The notes under the pieces were generated by a model, which ran no database searches, was not told the origin of the DNA, and saw only the letters and a program-made list of their open reading frames with translations. Shown here in pieces: positions 57,837 through 64,000 of a stretch of DNA of 64,000 nucleotides. How positions within the stretch are numbered: position 1 is the first letter of the stretch; the number at the start of each line of letters is the position of its first letter. Both the position numbers and the translations under genes were made by a program. The stretch spans positions 18,384-82,383 of the forward strand of contig NW_003107550.1 of NCBI RefSeq assembly GCF_000003605.2. The letters run 5' to 3'. Origin of the DNA: Saccoglossus kowalevskii (lineage: Eukaryota > Hemichordata > Enteropneusta > Harrimaniidae).

Positions 57837-59832
57837 CTAGGGATTATAGACTTGACTGTAATCAAGTTTGACCACCTGGTAAATATGCTGGTGGCCAATG
57901 AACCTCGGCTGATAGACCTGACTGTAATCAAGTTTGACCACCTGGTAAATATGCTGGTGGCCAATGAACCTAGGCTTATAGACCTGACTGTAATCAAGTT
58001 TGACCACCTGGTAAATATGCTGGTGGCCAATGAACCTAGGCTGATAGACCTGACTGTAATCAAGTTTGACCACCTGGTAAATATGCTGGTTGCCAATGAA
58101 CCTAGGCTGATAGACCTGACTGTAATCAAAAGTTTGACCACCTGGTAAATATGCTGGTGGCCAATGAACCTAGGCTGATAGACCTGACTGTAATCAAGTT
58201 TGACCACCTGGTAAATATGCTAGTGGCCCATGAACCTAGGCTGATAGAACTGGCTGTAATCAAGTTTGACCACCTGGTAAATATGCTAGTGACCACTGAA
58301 CCTAGGCTGATAGACCTGACTGTATTCAAGTTTGACCACCTGATAAATATGCTGGTTGCCAATGAACCTCGGCTGATAGACCTGACTGTAATCAAGTTTG
58401 ACCACCTGGTAAATATGCTGGTGGCCAATGAACCTAGGCTGATAGACCTGACTGAAGTCAAGTTTGACCACCTGGTAAATATGCTGGTTGCCAATGAACC
58501 TAGGCTGATAGACCTGACTGTAATCAAAAGTTTGACCACCTGGTAAATATGCTGTTTGCTAATAAACTTAGGCTGATAGACCTGACTGTAATCAAGTTTG
58601 ACCACCTGGTAAATATGCTAGTGGCCAATGAACCTAGGGATTATAGACCTGACTGTAATCAAGTTTAACCACCTTGTAAATATGCTAGTGGCCAATGAAC
58701 CTCGGCTGATAGACCTGACTGTAATCAAGTTTGACCACCTGGTAAATATGCTGGTTGCCAATGAACCTAGGCTGATAGACCTGACTGTAATCAAAGGTTT
58801 GACCACCTGGTAAATATGCTTGGTGGCCAATGAACCTAGGGATTATAGACCTGACTGTAATCAAGTTTGACCACCTGGTAAATATGCTAGTGGCCACTGA
58901 ACCTAGGCTGATAGACCTGACTGTATTCAAGTTTGACCACCTGATAAATATGCTGGTTGCCAATGAACCTCGGCTGATAGACCTGACTGTAATCAAGTTT
59001 GACCACCTGGTAAATATGCTGGAGGCCAATGAACCTAGGCTGATAGACCAGACTGTAATCAAGTTTGACCACCTGGTAAATATGCTGGTGGCCAATGAAC
59101 CTCGGCTGATAGACCTGACTGTAATCAAGTTTGACCACCTGGTAAATATGCTGGTGGCTAATGAACCTAGGCTGATAGACCTGACTGTAATCAAGTTTGA
59201 CCACCTGGTAAATATGCTAGTGGCCAATGACTCTAGGCTGATAGACCTGACTGTAATCAAGTTTGACCCCCTGGTAAATATGTTGTTTGCTAATAAACGT
59301 AGGCCGATAGACCTGACTGTAATCAAGTTTGACCACCTGGTAAATATGCTAGAGGCCAATGAACCTCGGCTGATAGACCTGACTGTAATCAAGTTTGACC
59401 ACCTGATAAATATGCTTGTTGCCAACGAACCCTAGGCTGATAGACCTGACTGTAATCAAGTTTGACCACCTGGTAAATATGCTAGAGGCCAATGAACCTC
59501 GGCTGATAGACCTGACTGTAATCAAGTTTGACCACCTGGTAAATATGCTAGTGGCCAATGAACGTAGGCTGATAGACCTGACTGTAATCACGTTTGACCA
59601 CCTGGTAAATTTGCTAGTGGCCAATGAACCTAGGCTGATAGACCTGACCTGACTGTAATCAAGTTTGACCACCTGGTAAATATGCTAGTGGCCAATGAAC
59701 CTAGGCTGGTAGACCTGACTGTAATCAAGTTTGACCACCTGGTAAATATGCTAGTGGCCAATGAACCTAGGCTGATAGACCTGACTGTAATCAAGTTTGA
59801 CCACCTGGTAAATATGCTAGTGGCCAATGAAC

Positions 59833-61434
59833 CTAGGGATTATAGACCTGACTGTAATCAAGTTTAACCACCTTGTAAATATGCTAGTGGCCAATGAACC
59901 TAGGGATTATAGACCTGACTGTAATCAAGTTTGACCACCTGGTAAATATGCTAGTGGCCAATGAATCTAGGCTGATAGACCTGACTGTAATCAAGTTTGA
60001 CCACCTGGTAAATATGCTGGTGGCCAATGAACCTAGGCTGATAGACCTGACTGTAATCAAGTTTGACCACCTGGTAAATATGCTGGTTGCCACTGAACCT
60101 AGGCTGATAGACCTGACTGTAATCAAAGGTTTGACCACCTGGTAAATATGCTGGTGGCTAATGAACCTATGCTGATAGACCTGACTGTAATCAAGTTTGA
60201 CCACCTGGTAAATATGCTAGTGGCCAATGAACCTAGGCTGATAGACCTGACCTGACTGTAATCAAGTTTGACCACCTGGTAAATATGCTAGTGGCCAATG
60301 AACCTAGGCTGGTAGACCTGACTGTAATCAAGTTTGACCACCTGGTAAATATGCTAGTGGCCAATGAACCTAGGCTGATAGACCTGACTGTAATCAAGTT
60401 TGACCACCTGGTAAATATGCTAGTGGCCAATGAACCTAGGGATTATAGACCTGACTGTAATCAAGTTTAACCACCTTGTAAATATGCTAGTGGCCAATGA
60501 ACCTAGGGATTACAGACCTGACTGTAATCAAGTTTGACCACCTGGTAAATATGCTAGTGGCCAATGAATCTAGGCTGATAGACCTGACTGTAATCAAGTT
60601 TGACCACCTGGTAAATATGCTGGTGGCCAATAAACCTAGGCTGATAGACCTGACTGTAATCAAGTTTGACCACCTGGTAAATATGCTGGTTGCCACTGAA
60701 CCTAGGCTGATAGACCTGACTGTAATCAAAGGTTTGACCACCTGGTAAATATGCTGGTGCCCAATGAACCTAGGCTGATAGACCTGACTGTAATCAAGTT
60801 TGACCACCTGGTAAATATGCTGGTGGCCAATCAACCTAGGCTGATAGACCTGACTGTAATCAAGTTTGACCACTGGTAAATATGCTAGTTGGCAATGAAC
60901 CTAGCTGATAGACTGACTGACTGTAATCAAGTTTGACCACCTGGTAAATATGCTAGTGGCCAATGAACTAGGCTGATAGACCAGACTGACTGTAATCAAG
61001 TTGACCACTGGTAAATATGCTAGTGGCCAATGAACGTAGGCTGATAGACCTGACTGTAATCAAGTTTGACCACCTGGTAAATATGCTAGTGGCCAATGAA
61101 CCTAGGCTGATAGACCTGACTGTAATCAAAAGTTTGACCACCTGGTAAATATGCTGGTGGCCAATGAACCTAGGCTGATAGACCTGACTGTAATCAAGTT
61201 TGACCACCTGGTAAATATGCTAGTGGCCCAATGAACCTAGGCTGATAGACCTGACTGTAATCAAGTTTGACCACCTGGTAAATATGCTAGTGGCCAATGA
61301 ACCTAGGGATTATAGACCTGACTGTAATCAAGTTTGACCACATGGTAAAAATGCTGGTTGCCAATGAACCTAGGCTGATAGACCTGACTGTATTCAAGTT
61401 TGACCACCTGGTAAATATGCTAGTGGCCAATGAA
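59833..61434 (+). repeat. 537-like modules and indel-rich tract
   Basis: 537-like starts at 59832 and 60435 are 603 bp apart, one monomer more than 537. The second has GGGATTACAG. The delta approach (GGTGCCCAATG, CAATCAACC, GTTGGCAATG) begins near 60750 but breaks up at 60868-61015. Plain, ATCAAAAG and GGTAAAAATG monomers then lead to gamma at 61435. Confidence 0.82.
60868..61015. other. indel-rich tract (possible sequence error)
   Basis: Contains GACCACTGG (twice), AACCTAGCTG, GACTGACTGACTG, GAACTAGG, GACCAGACTGACTG and AATCAAGTTGACC. As at 19970-20130, the tract lies exactly where a delta module should continue after GTTGGCAATG. This repeated coincidence is notable. Confidence 0.72.
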
Positions 61435-61832
61435 CCTAGGGATTATAGACCTGACTGTAATCAAGTTTGACCACCTGGTAAATATGCTAGTGGCCAATGA
61501 ATCTAGGCTGATAGACCTGACTGTAATCAAGTTTGACCACCTGGTAAATATGCTTGTTGCCAACGAACCTTAGGCTGATAGACCTGACTGTAATCAAGTT
61601 TGACCACCTGGTAAATATGCTAGAGGCCAATGAACCTCGGCTGATAGACCTGACTGTAATCAAGTTTGACCACCTGGTAAATATGCTAGTGGCCAATGAA
61701 CCTAGGCTGATAGACCTGACTGTAATCAAGTTTGACCACCTGGTAAATATGCTAGAGGCCAATGAACCTCGGCTGATAGACCTGACTGTAATCAAGTTTG
61801 ACCACCTGGTAAATATGCTTGTTGCCAACGAA
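61435..61832 (+). repeat. gamma HOR, 398 bp
   Basis: Fourth gamma copy. It is followed by a CCTTAGG monomer rather than a GGGATTATAG monomer, so the next module is gamma-like again, as in 1769-2100. Confidence 0.87.
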
Positions 61833-62234
61833 CCTTAGGCTGATAGACCTGACTGTAATCAAGTTTGACCACCTGGTAAATATGCTAGAGGCCAATGAAC
61901 CTCGGCTGATAGACCTGACTGTAATCAAGTTTGACCACCTGGTAAATATGCTAGTGGCCAATGAACGTAGGCTGATAGACCTGACTGTAATCACGTTTGA
62001 CCACCTGGTAAATTTGCTAGTGGCCAATGAACCTAGGCTGATAGACCTGACCTGACTGTAATCAAGTTTGACCACCTGGTAAATATGCTAGTGGCCAATG
62101 AACCTAGGCTGGTAGACCTGACTGTAATCAAGTTTGACCACCTGGTAAATATGCTAGTGGCCAATGAACCTAGGCTGATAGACCTGACTGTAATCAAGTT
62201 TGACCACCTGGTAAATATGCTAGTGGCCAATGAA

Positions 62235-63037
62235 CCTAGGGATTATAGACCTGACTGTAATCAAGTTTAACCACCTTGTAAATATGCTAGTGGCCAATGA
62301 ACCTAGGGATTATAGACCTGACTGTAATCAAGTTTGACCACCTGGTAAATATGCTAGTGGCCAATGAATCTAGGCTGATAGACCTGACTGTAATCAAGTT
62401 TGACCACCTGGTAAATATGCTGGTGGCCAATGAACCTAGGCTGATAGACCTGACTGTAATCACGTTTGACCACCTGGTAAATATGCTGGTTGCCACTGAA
62501 CCTAGGCTGATAGACCTGACTGTAATCAAAGGTTTGACCACCTGGTAAATATGCTAGTGGCCAATGAACCTAGGCTGATAGACCTGACCTGACTGTAATC
62601 AAGTTTGACCACCTGGTAAATATGCTAGTGGCCAATGAACCTAGGCTGGTAGACCTGACTGTAATCAAGTTTGACCACCTGGTAAATATGCTAGTGGCCA
62701 ATGAACCTAGGCTGATAGACCTGACTGTAATCAAGTTTGACCACCTGGTAAATATGCTAGTGGCCAATGAACCTAGGGATTATAGACCTGACTGTAATCA
62801 AGTTTAACCACCTTGTAAATATGCTAGTGGCCAATGAACCTAGGGATTATAGACCTGACTGTAATCAAGTTTGACCACCTGGTAAATATGCTAGTGGCCA
62901 ATGAATCTAGGCTGATAGACCTGACTGTAATCAAGTTTGACCACCTGGTAAATATGCTGGTGGCCAATGAACCTAGGCTGATAGACCTGACTGTAATCAA
63001 GTTTGACCACCTGGTAAATATGCTGGTGGCCAATCAA
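62235..63037 (+). repeat. 537-bp HOR, one full and one partial copy
   Basis: Starts at 62235 and 62772, with paired GGGATTATAG sites at 62302 and 62839, give the exact 537-bp period. The first has AATCACG at 62458. The second shortens and runs into delta at 63038. Confidence 0.9.
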
Positions 63038-63566
63038 CCTAGGCTGATAGACCTGACTGTAATCAAGTTTGACCACCTGGTAAATATGCTAGTTGGCAAT
63101 GAACCTAGGCTGATAAACCTGACTGTAATCAAGTTTGACCACCTGGTAAATATGCTAGTGGCCAATGAACCTAGGCTGATAGACCTGACTGTAATCAAGT
63201 TTGACCACCTGGCAAATATGCTACTGGCCAATGAACCTAGACTGATAGACCTGACTGTAATCAAGTTTGACCACCTGGTAAATATGCTAGTGGCCAATGA
63301 ACCTAGGCTGATAGACCTGACTGTAATCAAGTTTGACCACCTGGTAAATATGCTGGTGGCCAATGAACCTAGGCTGATAGATCTTACTGTAATCAAGTTT
63401 GACCGCCTGGTAAATATGCTAGTGGCCAATGAACCTAGGCTGATAGACCTGACTGTAATCAAGTTTGACCACCTGGTAAATATGCTAGTGGCCAATGAAC
63501 CTAAGGCTGATAGACCTGACTGTAATCAAGTTTGACCACCTGGTAAATATGCTGGTTGCCAACGAA
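63038..63566 (+). repeat. delta HOR, 529 bp
   Basis: Offset 60,068 bp from the first delta and shares GATCTTACTG with it (3311 and 63379). The right edge of the window therefore repeats the module found near the left edge. Confidence 0.92.
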
Positions 63567-63930
63567 CCTAAGGCTGATAGACCTGACTGTAATCAAGTTT
63601 GACCACCTGGTAAATATGCTAGTGGCCAATGAACCTAGGCTGATAGACCTGACTGTAATCAAGTTTGACCACCTGGTAAATATGCTGGTGGCCAATGAAC
63701 CTAGGCTGATAGACCAGACTGTAATCAAGTCTGACCACCTGGTAAATATGCTGGTGGCCAATGAACCTCGGCTGATAGACCTGACTGTAATCAAGTTTGA
63801 CCACCTGGTAAATATGCTGGTGGCTAATGAACCTAGGCTGATAGACCTGACTGTAATCAAGTTTGACCACCTGGTAAATATGCTAGTGGCCAATGACTCT
63901 AGGCTGATAGACCTGACTGTAATCAAGTTT
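63567..63930 (+). repeat. shortened eta-to-epsilon linker
   Basis: Between delta and epsilon this copy has lost about five monomers relative to 3499-4197 (offset falls from 60,068 to 59,733 bp). It goes directly to GACCAGACTG and CAAGTCTGACC, the latter shared with 3993 and 28563. Confidence 0.85.
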
Positions 63931-64000
63931 GACCCCCTGGTAAATATGTTGTTTGCTAATAAACGTAGGCCGATAGACCTGGCTGTTATCAAGTTTGTGA
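63931..64000 (+). repeat. epsilon marker cut by the window edge
   Basis: GACCCCCTGG, TTGTTTGCTAATAAACG, GGCCGATAG and GGCTGTTATC are present. The last bases read AAGTTTGTGA where epsilon should read AAGTTTGACC, so there is one insertion or a change of sequence in the final three bases. Confidence 0.88.

Larger units (their letters stand above)
1..64000 (+). repeat. 66-bp satellite array filling the window
   Basis: Every stretch I read aligns to the same 66-bp monomer in the same orientation, and no unique DNA interrupts it. Fixed landmarks in each monomer are CTGACTGTAATC, GTTTGACCACCTGG, TAAATATGCT, GGCCAATGAACC and GGCTGATAGAC. Length variants are 67, 68 and 71 bp. Both ends of the window are cut inside the array, so its full size is unknown. 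Substitutions are shared between non-adjacent copies, which is the mark of higher-order amplification rather than independent decay. A large eukaryotic satellite is the best reading. A coding repeat is unlikely because length variants and stops break every frame. No inverted monomer was seen. Confidence 0.98.

Noticed and set aside
1-64000. CRISPR array
   Set aside because: The repeats are 66 bp, directly abutting, with no unique spacers between them and no cas genes. This is satellite DNA.
1-64000. Telomeric repeats or a subtelomere boundary
   Set aside because: No short G-rich tandem repeat such as TTAGGG or TTTAGGG runs was seen at either edge or inside.
1-64000. Transposon or retroelement insertions, or a transposon origin of the monomer
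   Set aside because: No target-site duplications, terminal repeats, poly-A tails, transposase or reverse-transcriptase coding, or breaks in monomer phase larger than a few bases were found.
1-64000. tRNA, rRNA or other structured RNA genes
   Set aside because: No cloverleaf boxes or rRNA signatures occur, and all sequence is explained by the monomer. The short palindromes CCTAGG and TGGCCA are too small to support a hairpin.
1-64000. Assignment to a particular species or named satellite family
   Set aside because: I cannot recall a satellite with this monomer with any certainty, and composition alone does not fix the taxon.

Overview
The whole window is one uninterrupted tandem-repeat (satellite) array. 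From base 1 to base 64000 the sequence is head-to-tail copies of a 66-bp monomer, all in the same orientation. There are roughly 960 copies (64,000 divided by a mean monomer of about 66.5 bp). I see no protein-coding gene, RNA gene, transposable element, CRISPR array or unique flanking DNA. A satellite tens of kilobases long with nested higher-order structure points to a eukaryotic nuclear genome, probably heterochromatin assembled from long reads. The sequence alone does not identify the species, and I do not recognise the monomer as a named satellite. The canonical monomer (for example 1121-1186) is about 44% GC and contains no CpG.

Monomers come in a limited set of types defined by shared substitutions and length changes: 66 bp (standard), 67 bp (CCTAGGGATTATAG, CCTAAGG, CCTTAGG or GCTTGGTGG types), 68 bp (ATCAAAAG or ATCAAAGG types) and 71 bp (a CTGAC duplication giving GACCTGACCTGACTG). 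The types recur in fixed orders, so higher-order repeat (HOR) modules can be named. In this report alpha is a 468-bp heptamer, beta a 269-bp tetramer, gamma a 398-bp hexamer, delta a 529-bp octamer, eta a 198-bp trimer, epsilon a 105-bp strongly diverged marker, kappa a 199-bp trimer, and there is also a 537-bp octamer. The names are mine.

Layout: 0-2.5 kb alpha, beta and gamma; 2.9-4.4 kb delta, eta and epsilon; 4.3-6.4 kb GTGG-type runs and an indel-rich tract; 6.4-9.5 kb kappa, alpha x2, beta and gamma; 9.5-14.1 kb 537-like, eta, epsilon and kappa modules; 14-20 kb mixed modules with delta at 16.7 and beta at 18.0 and 19.1; 20-22.6 kb a diverged block then a homogeneous run; 22.6-27.5 kb kappa and the densest alpha cluster; 27.8-29.1 kb a 204-bp tandem pair and a long-range copy of 3.7-4.4 kb; 29.3-34.4 kb a 2,530-bp tandem duplication; 34.5-36 kb a second copy of the 20-21 kb block; 37.9-40.1 kb a 733-bp-offset repeat, alpha and beta; 42.3-46 kb delta, alpha x2, beta and gamma; 46-50.9 kb epsilon and kappa with GTGG-type runs; 50.9-53 kb alpha and 537-bp modules; 53.2-59.9 kb epsilon copies inside 3,984-bp and 1,996-bp duplications; 59.9-64 kb 537-bp modules, gamma, delta and a truncated epsilon at the right edge.

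Because 66 is 22 codons, one forward and two reverse frames stay open for long stretches, so automated gene callers will produce many spurious 22-residue-repeat proteins. Nothing here acts as a gene set. What the window records is satellite evolution: amplification at several nested scales, homogenisation within local patches, and several indel-rich tracts that may be assembly artefacts.
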